A stretch of 64,000 nt of DNA from Aphanomyces cochlioides. Lineage: Eukaryota; Oomycota; Saprolegniomycetes; Saprolegniales; Verrucalvaceae. Below the pieces are notes generated by a model. That model was not told where the DNA came from. It made no database searches and was given only the letters and a program-made list of their open reading frames with translations. Below are positions 1 through 9,927 of this stretch, piece by piece; position 1 is the first letter of the stretch; each line of letters begins with the position of its first letter. The position numbers and the translations under genes are program-made. The DNA lies in assembly GCA_019828595.1 (NCBI GenBank), contig JAHQRK010000019.1, positions 1,116,001-1,180,000 on the forward strand. The letters run 5' to 3'.

Positions 1-23
1 AAATATCAAATCTCATGATGATC

Positions 24-431
24 TTACCTGTAATGTTGTTTTGACATTTCGTCCGTGCAAACTTGCCGCCAGCGCTGAAACCATTCGCTTGCAGTCTTAT
101 CGGAGACTTCTTGCTCTTCCATCACCGTTGTGATTGACTTTCGGGATGCCCAATCGAACATGATTCGAACCAGTTTTTGCATAGGTAGCTTGGATTTCGA
201 GAATAATGTCCCCGCCTTGACGCTAAGCTCAACGAAACCGTGGTTCGATGAGCGGCAGCGCCAGCGGGACTTGTCAGGAGACAAGTTCATGGTTTTTGCG
301 CATTTGGGACAAAGCATTGTTGATTTTAGCAGGCCAACTTTTATGGCCCACTCAATGCATTGCCTCTCATCGCATGTTGCTTTCATCACCACCTCGTAGG
401 AGTAGTCGGTGAGATCGCTGACGTCGTACAT
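24..431 (-). CDS. IS1595/ISXO2-like transposase, 5' exon (partial)
   Basis: The exon encodes about 134 residues with a zinc-ribbon-like pair (CPKC near residue 41, then WRCRSSNHG) followed by a helical region with AGTLFSKSKLP and a WASRKSITTV motif. This order is typical of the N-terminal zinc-binding and HTH part of IS1595/ISXO2 (Merlin-related) transposases. The apparent stop at its 3' end coincides with a good splice donor (ACAG|GTAAGA on the minus strand, near base 28), so the gene probably continues through an intron beyond the left edge, where the DDE catalytic domain should lie. Start is the ATG at 431. It could be a domesticated host gene rather than a mobile copy. No terminal inverted repeat was identified. 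Confidence 0.6.
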   Translation of the reverse strand: MYDVSDLTDYSYEVVMKATCDERQCIEWAIKVGLLKSTMLCPKCAKTMNLSPDKSRWRCRSSNHGFVELSVKAGTLFSKSKLPMQKLVRIMFDWASRKSITTVMEEQEVSDKTASEWFQRWRQVCTDEMSKQHYR

Positions 432-1140
432 GACTTTGTAGGACTAATTCAAAGTGGAAATGACTAAAAAGTGTGGGGATCTGCGTTTTTGATGAGGTTT
501 ATCTATATGTTGTTTTCTTCAAGTTCTTTGTTTGGGCGCCTAAATGTGGGGTGTTGCTTCTGTTTTGCCCAAGTCCACTCGTTTTCGCGCGAACTCACTA
601 CATGAAGCGCTTTTAAAATAGTGTTAAAATATCATCATGTTTATTACATTAATTAATGTCACACTATTTAGTTTTTGGTTTGTGCACACTATTTAGTGTT
701 AGGTGGGGCTCTACTCCGGTAGTGCCGCGAGCTCTCAAGGGTATCAGATGTCATCTTTCCAAGCCCTTTGTCCAGCAACGCTGAAATCGCTCTGTCGTTG
801 GTTTAATTCAGAGAAATAGTCATCTTAATTTATTTGCTCTGTTAACATCATTATTGCTACCGGAGGCGTGCAAAAATTGGCCGAAGCTCGGCAAGCATGA
901 GCGTGGGGTGATGGATCTCTGTCAACTCACACAACTTTGATGTATGACTTCATATATATAGCCAATTGAAACTACTTTAACTTTTGATTGGACAAAATCA
1001 AAATGCCAACACTGTAAATTCCGAAGACAATACATTTTTCGACATGTCGAGCCTGTCGATTTCGTCGACTTAAGGGCTGATAAGTAGGTCAAGATGTAGC
1101 TGTGAACATGCTCTATAACGTTAAGAAGAAACACCAATCT
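432..1140. other. AT-rich intergenic stretch
   Basis: No convincing coding region is seen. It contains a 13-bp direct repeat, CACACTATTTAGT, at 660-672 and 685-697, in the flank upstream of the transposase exon. The repeat might belong to a transposon end, but no matching inverted copy is visible in the window. Confidence 0.4.
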
Positions 1141-1145
1141 GTCTG

Positions 1146-1415
1146 TGTTAGATGTCAGACATGAATCTCGTGAGTCTTAAACTGTCAGTGTTGGCTGAGC
1201 TAGAGGAAGAAGGTTCTCAACAACTGAACAAAGGGCAGTATTATGTGATTCACTGTGGGCTAGAGGTTAGACAGTTGTTCATAAGTTTCGGCTAGGATGT
1301 GATGGGCTTGACTGTGTTGAGCTTTGTGCTCCTCACTTTCGAATTGTCCCTGAGCTGAGCCTTCCCTCAACTCAATACAGTTATTTATCATTCGAGTCAA
1401 CTTTGTTATTCAACA
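1146..1415 (+). repeat. 5' LTR of the copia element
   Basis: 270 bp with TG...CA ends, identical to the 3' LTR except for one base (G at 1199). It is flanked on the left by the GTCTG target duplication. Confidence 0.97.
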
Positions 1416-1425
1416 TTTCAAGTCG

Positions 1426-2376
1426 ATGTCTACTGAAGGAGCCGCTTCCAAGGGAAACAATCAGTCCCTGTTGGTATTCAATGGGCGAAAGGACAAGTTT
1501 CGCGTGTGGACCCAAAAGTTTGTGGCCCACCTTAAAGAGATGAGTATCGCTCAAAGACGAAGTTGCCTTAGTGGCGGGTCTGCTTTTGAGGAAAGACCTG
1601 AACCCAATATTAAGTATGAAGAATGGCTTGAAGGCGAGCCTGAGGAATCAAAGGAAGCCGATCCAGTTAAAAAGAGATGGCACAAACTGTATCGAGATGA
1701 GCAACAACAAGGAATTCGTTCCTTATTGAGCAAAGTGTTGCCTGACTCCTTTGTGGGTCAAATGAGAGTCGACTATACTGACAAGGAGCCTATCCATCTG
1801 ATCTGGAGAGACCTTGAACGCAAGTATGGTGTGTCAAATGTGGCAAATGTTAAGTCAAGTGTCAATAAGTTGTTGAAGATTGCTCAAAGCGAGTTCAATT
1901 CTGTTGAATCGTACTTAGCAGAGCTCAAGACTTTGAAGAACGTCATCAACTCAAACACACAAAAGTATTTGAAACGTGACGTTATTACTGATGACTTGAT
2001 TGCCCTGTTGGCATTGGGTGTGTTGCAAAGTGAGTTTTATGGGGCTCAAATTTCATTGGATGAAGAATCTTTTACTTTGTCCGACATTGAGTCCAAGTTG
2101 ATTGGAATCTTTGGAAACAAGACCAAGAGAGAAATTATGGGAAACAAGTCTGGCCAATCAGGTGGCCACAAAAGTGATGTCAACCATGTGACAAACAAAA
2201 GAAAGGCGGCAAGTGTTGAGTCCAACAATGGTGAATGCTTCTACTGTGACGGAACTCAAAACCATTTGACCAATGGGAAGTCGCATTTCAAAAAGAAATG
2301 TCCTTTGCGAAAAGAACATTTTGCGAACAACGACTTTCGAAAACATATGAATGATAAGAAAGCCAAAAAGGCCTGA
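1426..2376 (+). CDS. gag: Copia gag polyprotein
   Basis: This 316-residue open frame encodes the capsid-like Gag that packages retrotransposon RNA. It has the UBN2/copia gag organisation: a helical capsid region (residues ~20-210) and a basic C-terminus with one zinc knuckle-like motif (C-x2-C-x12-H-x4-C, residues ~272-292). The knuckle spacer is much longer than in the usual CCHC box. The frame begins 10 bp after the LTR and ends at TGA (2374-2376). Pol continues in the same frame after this TGA and a second in-frame TAA at 2476-2478. Copia elements normally have one gag-pol frame, so these stops are either lesions or a lineage-specific separation of Gag from Pol. Gag itself looks intact. 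Confidence 0.88.
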   Translation: MSTEGAASKGNNQSLLVFNGRKDKFRVWTQKFVAHLKEMSIAQRRSCLSGGSAFEERPEPNIKYEEWLEGEPEESKEADPVKKRWHKLYRDEQQQGIRSLLSKVLPDSFVGQMRVDYTDKEPIHLIWRDLERKYGVSNVANVKSSVNKLLKIAQSEFNSVESYLAELKTLKNVINSNTQKYLKRDVITDDLIALLALGVLQSEFYGAQISLDEESFTLSDIESKLIGIFGNKTKREIMGNKSGQSGGHKSDVNHVTNKRKAASVESNNGECFYCDGTQNHLTNGKSHFKKKCPLRKEHFANNDFRKHMNDKKAKKA

Positions 2377-2484
2377 AATGATGTGAAGGTTGATATGATT
2401 CAAAGTATTGATCGCGATGCTGGGTATCGTGAGTCAAGTGGTGCAGTGCAACCATCTGTGGAATCTGAACTGGATTAATTCAAT

Positions 2485-5400
2485 TTGGATCCTATGGACG
2501 ATGTCGACAGCTCTGGATACATGGATATGGGTGATGCATCCGCTGTTGATGTGAATCAAGTGGATTCTAGCGTCATCAACAAAAGATTGAAGAATCTATC
2601 CATTGAAGCGAAACATGTCACCTCCAATGTTGAATCTGAGGTACAAAGAAACTACCCGTTTCTTTTGACTGATCGTGAACTCTGCACTAGTGATTGGGCA
2701 CTGGATAGTGGATGTGGACGTCATTTGACGGGAAAGGCGGATTATTTTAGTTGTAAAACTAATGAAGATAATCTTATCTTTAGATTTGGTGAGGGTAGTA
2801 AGCTCATGAGTTCGCACATTGGAAAAGTTCAACTCTGGTTTCGTTCAACGAATGGAATATCACCGTATAGATTCGACTCTGTCGTGCTGGTTCCAGGAGC
2901 AAAGTCGAACATCCTGAGTGAAAAGGTGTTGCAAGAACAGGGATATCACATTATCCTAAGCATGTGTGGTAAATATAAGTATGTCTTTAAGAACGATACA
3001 CTACAGTTTGTTGCTGTAGCTATCAATGGATCATACTATGTGAAACATCACACTCTGAGAGAAAGACAAGTACACTGTGACTCTGTAAAATCAGCTCCTT
3101 GTGAGAGAAACTTTACTAATCACGAAACAGAGAGCCTTGTTAAAGAGTGGCATATCCGACTTGGGCATGTCAATAAAGACACTGTTATTTGCATGCTGAG
3201 TAGTGGTGTTGTCTCTGGCGTGCCAAAGATTAGTAAAGACAAATTGAAGGGCATCTCTTTTACTTGTCAGCCTTGTGCAACTATGAAAGATCGAAGGATG
3301 TCTTTTCGGAACAAAGTGACCAATAAGGTGAAAGCAAACCTTCATACAGTGCACATGGACACATGTCCGTGCAAGATGGCGTATCCCCTTTGGCGACTGC
3401 TGGTTCGCCATTCGTCCATTATAATCTTCCAATGAATGATCAGGTGACAACATGATCTGCCCATTGAAAGACACATGTGGACCAGTAAAACAAAATGGAC
3501 TTTATGGTACTCGTCCTAATATTAAGTATGGATGCACTTTGATTGACGATAACTCGTCATATCGATGGGTTTTTGTATTTGAGGAGAAAACAGAGGTATC
3601 TAAGAATGTAAAGGAGATTCTCACTCAAATGGAGAGAGAATGCAATGCTAAAGTGATCGAAATGAGATCTGATGGAGGAACAGAGTTTAACAATAAAGCC
3701 CTGCAAGCTTATTGTAAAGGTCAAGGGATTCGATATCAAAAGTCGAACCCGTACTATAAAGAAGAGAATGGGAGTGCAGAAAGAGACTTCCAAACTAAGT
3801 TCAGTAAGATTAGATGTGCTCTGTTAGATGCACAGATACCAGTAAATGGTGGCCAGAGGCATTTCATTATATGAATTACATTCAGAATCGAACGCCTATG
3901 GCTAGATTAGGAAACAAGACACCTTATGAAGTACTGTATGGAACTGTTCCAGACATCAGTATGATTCAACCATGGGGAAGTGTGTGTTATGCACACGTTC
4001 CTGTTGAAGTTAGAAAAGACAAGAAGCTGTCTGCACGTGCTATCAAGTGCAGATTACTGGGTATTTCAGAAGAATACAAAGGCTATCGTCTGTGGAATGA
4101 GCATGACAATAGATTTATCATTGCTAGAGATGTAACTTTTGACAGTACATATAAGGATAAGTTACTAAGCAATGCATTTAAGTTAAAGCAACAACCTCTC
4201 ACACAAGAGGAGATCAGTGAGATAGATGGAATGGATACACTTGATGATCCACCATCAATACAAGGCGAACATGAACAGGTGGACGAATCTGAACCTCATC
4301 CAATAGACGTATTGGAGCCTGCCAAACCTGATATATTAGTTGAAGGTGGAAGGTTGTATAAGAAAAGAAAGGTTACATTTTCAGACGATGTTTGTGAAAA
4401 TATATCTCCTGTGTCAGATAATATCGGAAAGGTGGGAGATTTAATACCTTTTGACAAATTATGAAAAGATTGTCAATTCGGATAATACGGATAAAGAACC
4501 ACAGCGGTCTATACGACTACAAAAGCGAGCTAAGGTCACTCCAGTCAACACGGCACCTGTTGCTATGTATGATAAGGATGTATCTGATACTAATAAAGAT
4601 CGTTGGAGTTGTCTCTACAACACAACACCGTGTTATCAGGCTATGGTTGTTAAGAAGAAAGCAAAGAGTAGAGGAGTGAACGAGAATATTCCACGCTCTG
4701 TTCAAATGGCTCTAAACTGTCCCGATAAGTACAAATGGGCAGATGCCCTGAACTCGGAATACAATTCCTTGATGGACAATGGTACTTGGACTCTCGTCCC
4801 ACTACCTGAAGGGAGAAAAGCTCTTCCCTGTCACTGGGTGTTTAGTATTAAGTATCATTCTAATGGTTCAATTGAACGATATAAGGCAAGACTTGTGGCA
4901 CAAGGGTGTCATCAAGAGTTTGGTGTAGACTGCGATGAAGTGTATGCACCAGTGGCTCGTATCGAGTCCTTAAGATTAGTTATTGCTATCGGAGTAATTT
5001 TTGATTGGCATATACATCAGATGGATGTACACACGGCCTTTTTGAATGGTCATATGCCGGAGGAAACGCAGATCTTTATGAAGCAACCTCCTGGATATGT
5101 CATTAAAGGGAAAGAGTCGTGGGTATGTGAGTTGAAGAAGAGTCTTTATGGTTTAAAGCAGGCACCACGAATTTGGTACCTTACTCTTCATAAGTTTTTG
5201 ACAGAAGTGGGTTTCATTCGCTGTCATAAGGAGTATTGCCTATATGTCAAAAAGGTGGGAGAAAGTATAGTAATTATCGTTGTTTATGTCGACGATCTTC
5301 TATTATGTCAGACTCCATAAAAGAAATAAGGCAAATTAAGTCTGAATTGAGTAAAAGATTCAAAATGAAAGACCTTGGTGAATTAGGATACATTCTGAAA

Positions 5401-6273
5401 ATGGATGTAGTCAGAGATCGAAACTCAAAGGTTTTGACAATTTCACAAAGAAAGTACATTTTAGATTTACTTCGTAAATTTAATATGGAAGATTGTATGG
5501 TGGCCTCGACGCCTCAATTAGTGGGAGTTGAGTTGAAACCTGAAACTCAATTGAGTGCTGAGGAAATTGCAGCACAACCATATGATTACAGAGGACTTGT
5601 GGGTTCATTGCAATATCTAGAAAGAGGCACTAGACCTGATATTGCTAATGCAGTGAGAGAACTTAGTAGATTTTTATCTTGCTACAATAAGACTCATTGG
5701 GAAGCGGCCCTGAGAGTACTGAGATACTTGAAAGGGACGTTAGATTATGGACTTCTCTTTGATGGTAATAAGGGAGATCTTCAATATGAAGTCTATTCTG
5801 ACGCGAGCTTCGCGAATCGAGAAAAAGATCGAACTAGTATCTCCGGATATTTAGTATTATTAGCAGGATCTTGTATCTCATGGTGCAGTTGTAAGCAAAT
5901 CTGTGTTGCATTGTCATCAGCAGAGTCTGAGCTGATTGCTTTGAGTGAAGGAGTTAAGGAAAGCGAATGGTTATGGCATCTATTGTCTGAAATGGGGTAT
6001 AAACTTAAGAATCCTGTTAAACTCTGGTGTGATAGTAAATCTGCTATAAGTGTGATCCAGAACCCTGGAAATCACAAAACAACAAAACACATTGAGACAA
6101 GATATCTGTTCGCCAGAGATCTTGTAGAGAAGAAGAGAGTTAGCATTGAGTATTGTAATACTTATAACATGCTCGCTGACTTACTGACAAAGCCACTACC
6201 AGTAAAACAGTTTGAGTTCCTTAGAGAAAAGATAGGGGTACACAACTTATCCTCATTTGAGATCATGGAGTAA
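2485..6273 (+). pseudogene. pol: Copia pol (protease-integrase-RT-RNase H), disrupted
   Basis: The recognisable domains lie in order. The aspartic protease has the LDSG active site at 2701-2712. The GAG-pre-integrase has the His/Cys finger (WHIRLGH and CQPC, ~3150-3285). Integrase has the catalytic RSDGGTEF and ENGSAER blocks (~3667-3786). Reverse transcriptase has YVDD at 5285-5296. RNase H has WCDSKSA and the conserved ADLLTKPLP tail (~6025-6205). Reading moves through plus-strand frames 1, 2, 1, 2, 1. The first change is caused by a 112-bp insertion (3367-3478). The other three are single-base changes near 3844, 4450 and 5305. Active-site residues are individually preserved, so the damage is recent, consistent with the near-identical LTRs. 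Confidence 0.93.
3358..3478 (+). repeat. 103-bp insert bracketed by 9-bp direct repeats inside integrase
   Basis: The 9-mer GACACATGT occurs at 3358-3366 and 3470-3478. Leaving out one repeat plus the intervening 103 bp would bring the conserved integrase 'HMDTC' and 'GPVKQ' segments next to each other in one frame, so the segment is an insertion with an apparent 9-bp target duplication. Its ends are not GT-AG, so it is not an ordinary intron. No terminal inverted repeats are visible in the insert. Confidence 0.75.
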
Positions 6274-6295
6274 AGCACATAACACTGAGTGGGAG

Positions 6296-6565
6296 TGTTA
6301 GATGTCAGACATGAATCTCGTGAGTCTTAAACTGTCAGTGTTGGCTGAACTAGAGGAAGAAGGTTCTCAACAACTGAACAAAGGGCAGTATTATGTGATT
6401 CACTGTGGGCTAGAGGTTAGACAGTTGTTCATAAGTTTCGGCTAGGATGTGATGGGCTTGACTGTGTTGAGCTTTGTGCTCCTCACTTTCGAATTGTCCC
6501 TGAGCTGAGCCTTCCCTCAACTCAATACAGTTATTTATCATTCGAGTCAACTTTGTTATTCAACA
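6296..6565 (+). repeat. 3' LTR of the copia element
   Basis: 270 bp, TG...CA ends, one difference from the 5' LTR (A at 6349). It is followed directly by the GTCTG target duplication at 6566-6570. Confidence 0.97.
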
Positions 6566-6581
6566 GTCTGATTGTCAAGTA

Positions 6582-6607
6582 CAGTTGTGCCTCGATTTTT
6601 GCAACAC
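6582..6607 (+). repeat. Left terminal inverted repeat of pogo element
   Basis: Starts CAGTTGTGCCTCG, preceded by the TA target. It matches the reverse complement of 8019-8044 with one mismatch (T/C at the fifth base). Confidence 0.93.
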
Positions 6608-6677
6608 GAGGAAAATATGAATTCTCACAGGAACCAACTTTAGAAAGATATAAGTTTACAAATACATAGTGAAGCCA

Positions 6678-7948
6678 TCAGAGGAGCATGTCCATTGGCG
6701 TATTTGGTAGCCGATCGAATGATGTCATCAAGGCTTCGGATGGCACGATGCCCGTATGTGCCCAGCAATTTCGAATCGTTGAAGGGCAAACTTCATCCCA
6801 AGCATCAATACACCACCGAATGGCTTGAAGGACGTCCACTGCGTATGGGTTCTTGCGCTGAGCCTGCGTGACATCTTCACAGGCAACAAGACTATCCACA
6901 ATGCCAATCGCATGATCAGTTTGTCGACGCTTGTAGAAGTGTTTGAATGCTGCAATTATCCCGGCGTCCATGGGTTGGAGGACAGAAGTGGTGTTAGGTG
7001 GCAACATCAAAACCCGGACGTTGCTGATATCTGTAGCTACAACTTTGTGAGATGAAGCATTGTCTAATATAAGTAAAACGGTTCGTCCTTGGGCCTTCAT
7101 TTCTGCATTGAACTTCATTATCCACTCCGAAAACAAAGCAATCGTCATCCACGCCTTTCTGTTGCTTCGGTAAAAGATATTCAAATCATCAGCGGTCAAA
7201 GTTCCAAAACAACGCGGCCTCATTGCTTTCCCAATGAAGAGCAATGGCATTTTGTGGGACCCACTTGCATTTGCTGCCAATGCGACGGATAATCTCGTCT
7301 TGTCCTTCTTCAATCCACTGCGCGACTTGCTCGATATTGACGTTTTGGGTTGCGCTTTGAAGAATATGGCTGTTTCGTCCACATTGTACGTGTCTTGTGC
7401 ATCGTACATGACTGTTTCGTTGCGCAAGAAATCGCGACCACTGTTCACAGCCGCCATGTCTGTCGAGGCGCTCTCACCGTGCAAACGATGTACCCATAGG
7501 TAGTGTCGTTTTTGAAAGTTGTAAAGCCACCCTTGTGATGCACTAAATGTGTCGCCGATGTTCAATTGCTCAGCAAGCTTCGCGGCTTTTTGTTTCAATG
7601 CACGCCCAGTGATACATACGTGTTTTGGTTTGCAACTTGGACCCAGTTTGCTAGAATTTCGTCCAACTGGGGATGCTTGGGTGGTTTAAAGTTGCGGCGT
7701 TCTTCTGTTGCCTTTTCGTCAATTTGGAAAGCTCTGCATTGTCGTGTCTCTTTGACGAGACGACTGGCTGTTGCCTTGTGTATTTCGCAACCAAAGTGCG
7801 CCTTTGCCATTTCGCAAATCTGCTTAAGAGTCATGGTGCTGCCTGCTTGGTTGTACGCTGCTCGTAGCGTTTCTTTCTGTCGCAATGTCAATCGCTTCCG
7901 CTTGTCTGGCATTATCTCTGTCATGCGTTTTGACACGCACGATTTCAA
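6678..7948 (-). pseudogene. pogo-like transposase (CENP-B HTH + DDE_1), frameshifted
   Basis: Two overlapping reading pieces make one transposase. The upstream piece (7948-7595) holds a psq-type HTH (LTLRQKETLRAAY..., residues ~20-65) and the start of the CENP-B-type HTH. The downstream piece (7598-6678, 306 residues) continues that domain (ASQGWLYNFQKRH) into the catalytic DDE_1 domain. Its acidic residues sit in YNVDETAIF, LLILDNASSH and LQPMDAGII. The two pieces differ by a one-base shift near 7600-7615. A GTATGT donor-like sequence occurs there, but an intron would remove the conserved ALKQKAAKLAEQL segment, so I read it as a frameshift. All catalytic aspartates are still present. The gene lies between matched TIRs and acts on its own element's ends. 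Confidence 0.9.
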
Positions 7949-8018
7949 ATTTCAAAAATTCACCCTATCATTTAATATCATTTTAAATATTAAATTATGA
8001 GATGTATTTCGTTTGACC

Positions 8019-8044
8019 CTGTTGCAAAAATCGAGGCACGACTG
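8019..8044 (-). repeat. Right terminal inverted repeat of pogo element
   Basis: Inverted copy of 6582-6607, ending ACTG at 8044 and followed by TA at 8045-8046. Confidence 0.93.
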
Positions 8045-8046
8045 TA

Positions 8047-8388
8047 GTCTGATTTTGTTTTGCTGGTCCTCAAATATCCGAGCTCGGGATGGCATGTGTG
8101 GGTGTGAAATCGCCTATCTACCTCAAATGGCTCTATTTCAGTATGGTCGGAGTTTTTCGAGGCCTCGCGTGGATTTCGATCTTCTTGATGAACTACACTA
8201 GCCGGCTAGCAGCAAGAGGTGCTCTCTGATGTCGATTCCTATCCATAGACGCTTGTTTGGTTGACAAGAGAGGAAGGTGAACCAGCTGCTGAAGTGTCGC
8301 CACTTTCTCATGTTGACTCGAATTTCTGCGTGAAAAATGGGATTTTTCAGGTAAAAAATGTATTTTTGGGCCAAAATATGGGATTTTT
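8047..8388. other. Intergenic, short AT-rich reiterations
   Basis: No gene is seen. The last 60 bases before the ankyrin gene contain three imperfect repeats of a motif like AAAATGGGATTTTT (8333-8388). Confidence 0.4.
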
Positions 8389-9927
8389 ATGTTGCTCGTC
8401 TGTGCCGCAAGTTGTCGGTCGACGTCTCGACGGACTGGTCAGGAATGCCAACATGCCAAGCGCCGCAAGATCCTCAAAGATCTCTTACGAGAGCGTGTTG
8501 ATTTGCAGGACGTCTTCCGATCACGTGAGCTTTTCCTCGTCATCACACAATTCCAGCCTGGATGCACGCACGATCTCAAACCATTCAGCAAGTTTAAGCA
8601 ACGAAATCTCGACAAGATCGCCTTCCTCGTGCCACATCTCGACGTCATCCATCAAACATTGACGCCTTGGTACGAGATTTATGGCCACGCCCGTCTCGGC
8701 ACCATGTTTCAGTGTCTGGAGTTTATGCCACCCATCGTTGTGCTCGACGCACTGGCTCATGGAAAGATTGACGTTCTCTGCTACCTCCATACACACTGGC
8801 TATGGGCATTGGATTCTGCCATTCGGAACGAAGCTGGTGATGCAATCCCAATCATGAACGTCGCGGCGATCCACGGCCAAGAAGCTGCGGTTCGTTTCCT
8901 TCATGACCATAATCACAGGCGCAGTACGCATTTTGCCATGACTGGCGCTGCTCGCCATGGACATCTCGAAGTGGTCAAATTTCTCCATACACATGGCTAT
9001 CCCTGCACTGAAGAAGCCATGAACGTCGCGGCGCGCTACGGACATCTCGACGTTGTTCAGTTTCTCCACGAAAATCGTACCGAAGGCTGCACGACTGACG
9101 CTATGGACTGGGCGGCTGAAAATGGTCACCTGGACGTCGTTCGCTTCCTCCACCTGCATCGAAGAGAAGGCTGTACGACAAATGCAATCGACTGGGCGGC
9201 CGAGCACGGCCATTTGCATGTTATTCAATTCCTCCACGAGAACCGCACGGAAGGCTGTACGACAGAAGCCATGGACCACGCCGCTCTGTCGGGACATTTG
9301 GAAGTTGTTCAATACCTGCATGCCCATCGAACGGAAGGCTGTACCACAGACGCGATGAACTACGCCGCACATATGGGCCGCCTGGAAATCGTCGCCTTTT
9401 TACACACGCATCGCACAGAAGGATGCACAACGTCAGCCATGGACGTGGCCGCGGGCGACGGCCATTTGCATATCGTCGAGTATTTGCATACTCATCGAAA
9501 CGAAGGATGCACCGAAGATGCGCTCGACACTGCAGCGTGGCATGGACACTTGGAAGTTGTGAAATTCCTCCATGAGAAGCGAACTGAAGGCGGGAGCGCC
9601 TTTGCGATGGACATGGCCGCAGCCAAAGGTCACTTGAAAGTGATCCAGTTCCTCCACGCGAATCGAACAGAGGGCTGCACGACGCATGCCATGGACTGGG
9701 CAGCGCACAATGGCCACCTCGAGATTGTGCAGTTTCTCCATGCGAATCGAAAGGAGGGATGCACCGCTTATGCCCTGCAGAGTGCAAGAAGCAACGGCCA
9801 CACGCGCGTCGTCCGCTTCCTAGAACGCCACGGCTACAAAGAAGAGAAGACGCTCGAATCTGCGCTGTCAGACGCCACATTACGCAACCATCTCGATGAA
9901 ATCGTTGGACATATCTTGACCCATTAA
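8389..9927 (+). CDS. Ankyrin-type repeat protein with 12 short (28-residue) repeats
   Basis: This uninterrupted 512-residue protein has a leucine-rich, probably helical N-terminal region (residues 1-150) followed by twelve consecutive repeats of exactly 28 residues (about residues 151-485). A representative is D-x-AA-x2-GHL-x-VV-x-FLH-x2-R-x-EGCTT-x-AM. The GH(L) and VV-x-FLH cores are ankyrin signatures, but the period is five residues shorter than canonical ankyrin. Such short-repeat ankyrin proteins form large families in oomycetes and act as protein-binding scaffolds. No catalytic domain is seen. The frame stays open up to a TGA near 8329, but the first in-frame ATG is at 8389. The stop codon overlaps the stop of the convergent codanin-like gene. 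The binding partner is unknown. Confidence 0.85.
   Translation: MLLVCAASCRSTSRRTGQECQHAKRRKILKDLLRERVDLQDVFRSRELFLVITQFQPGCTHDLKPFSKFKQRNLDKIAFLVPHLDVIHQTLTPWYEIYGHARLGTMFQCLEFMPPIVVLDALAHGKIDVLCYLHTHWLWALDSAIRNEAGDAIPIMNVAAIHGQEAAVRFLHDHNHRRSTHFAMTGAARHGHLEVVKFLHTHGYPCTEEAMNVAARYGHLDVVQFLHENRTEGCTTDAMDWAAENGHLDVVRFLHLHRREGCTTNAIDWAAEHGHLHVIQFLHENRTEGCTTEAMDHAALSGHLEVVQYLHAHRTEGCTTDAMNYAAHMGRLEIVAFLHTHRTEGCTTSAMDVAAGDGHLHIVEYLHTHRNEGCTEDALDTAAWHGHLEVVKFLHEKRTEGGSAFAMDMAAAKGHLKVIQFLHANRTEGCTTHAMDWAAHNGHLEIVQFLHANRKEGCTAYALQSARSNGHTRVVRFLERHGYKEEKTLESALSDATLRNHLDEIVGHILTH

Larger units (their letters stand above)
1146..6565 (+). mobile_element. Ty1/copia-type LTR retrotransposon, full length, non-autonomous
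   Basis: Two 270-bp LTRs starting TGTTAG and ending CAACA enclose gag, protease, GAG-pre-integrase, integrase, reverse transcriptase and RNase H in that order, which is the copia order. The 5-bp target duplication GTCTG lies at 1141-1145 and 6566-6570, so the copy is complete and unrearranged. The LTRs differ at a single site (G at 1199, A at 6349), indicating recent insertion. A purine-rich stretch (GAGTGGGAG, 6287-6295) abuts the 3' LTR as the expected polypurine tract. The gag ATG lies only 10 bp after the 5' LTR, and no standard tRNA-complementary primer site beginning TGG is evident. Pol is broken by stops, frameshifts and an insertion, so movement would need proteins from another copy. 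Confidence 0.97.
6582..8044 (-). mobile_element. pogo/Tigger-type DNA transposon (1463 bp)
   Basis: The element begins and ends with inverted copies of CAGT(T/C)GTGCCTCG followed by ATTTTTGCAACA, about 26 bp with one mismatch, at 6582-6607 and 8019-8044. TA dinucleotides flank both ends (6580-6581 and 8045-8046). CAGT termini and a TA target are the hallmarks of pogo/Tc1-mariner elements. It encodes one transposase on the minus strand, broken by a single frameshift. The copia element's right end lies only 16 bp to the left (6565). Confidence 0.95.

Noticed and set aside
3367..3478. The integrase interruption as a spliceosomal intron
   Set aside because: The removable 112-bp segment cannot be placed with GT...AG ends; the 9-bp flanking direct repeats fit insertion better.
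7560..7620. GTATGT donor in the pogo transposase as a real intron
   Set aside because: Splicing out to any nearby acceptor would delete the conserved CENP-B-type helix segment; a one-base frameshift explains the data more simply.
9221..9880. Long open frame on the minus strand inside the ankyrin gene (219 codons)
   Set aside because: It mirrors the 84-bp repeat on the opposite strand; its 'repeats' are antisense of the ankyrin units and it has no family features.
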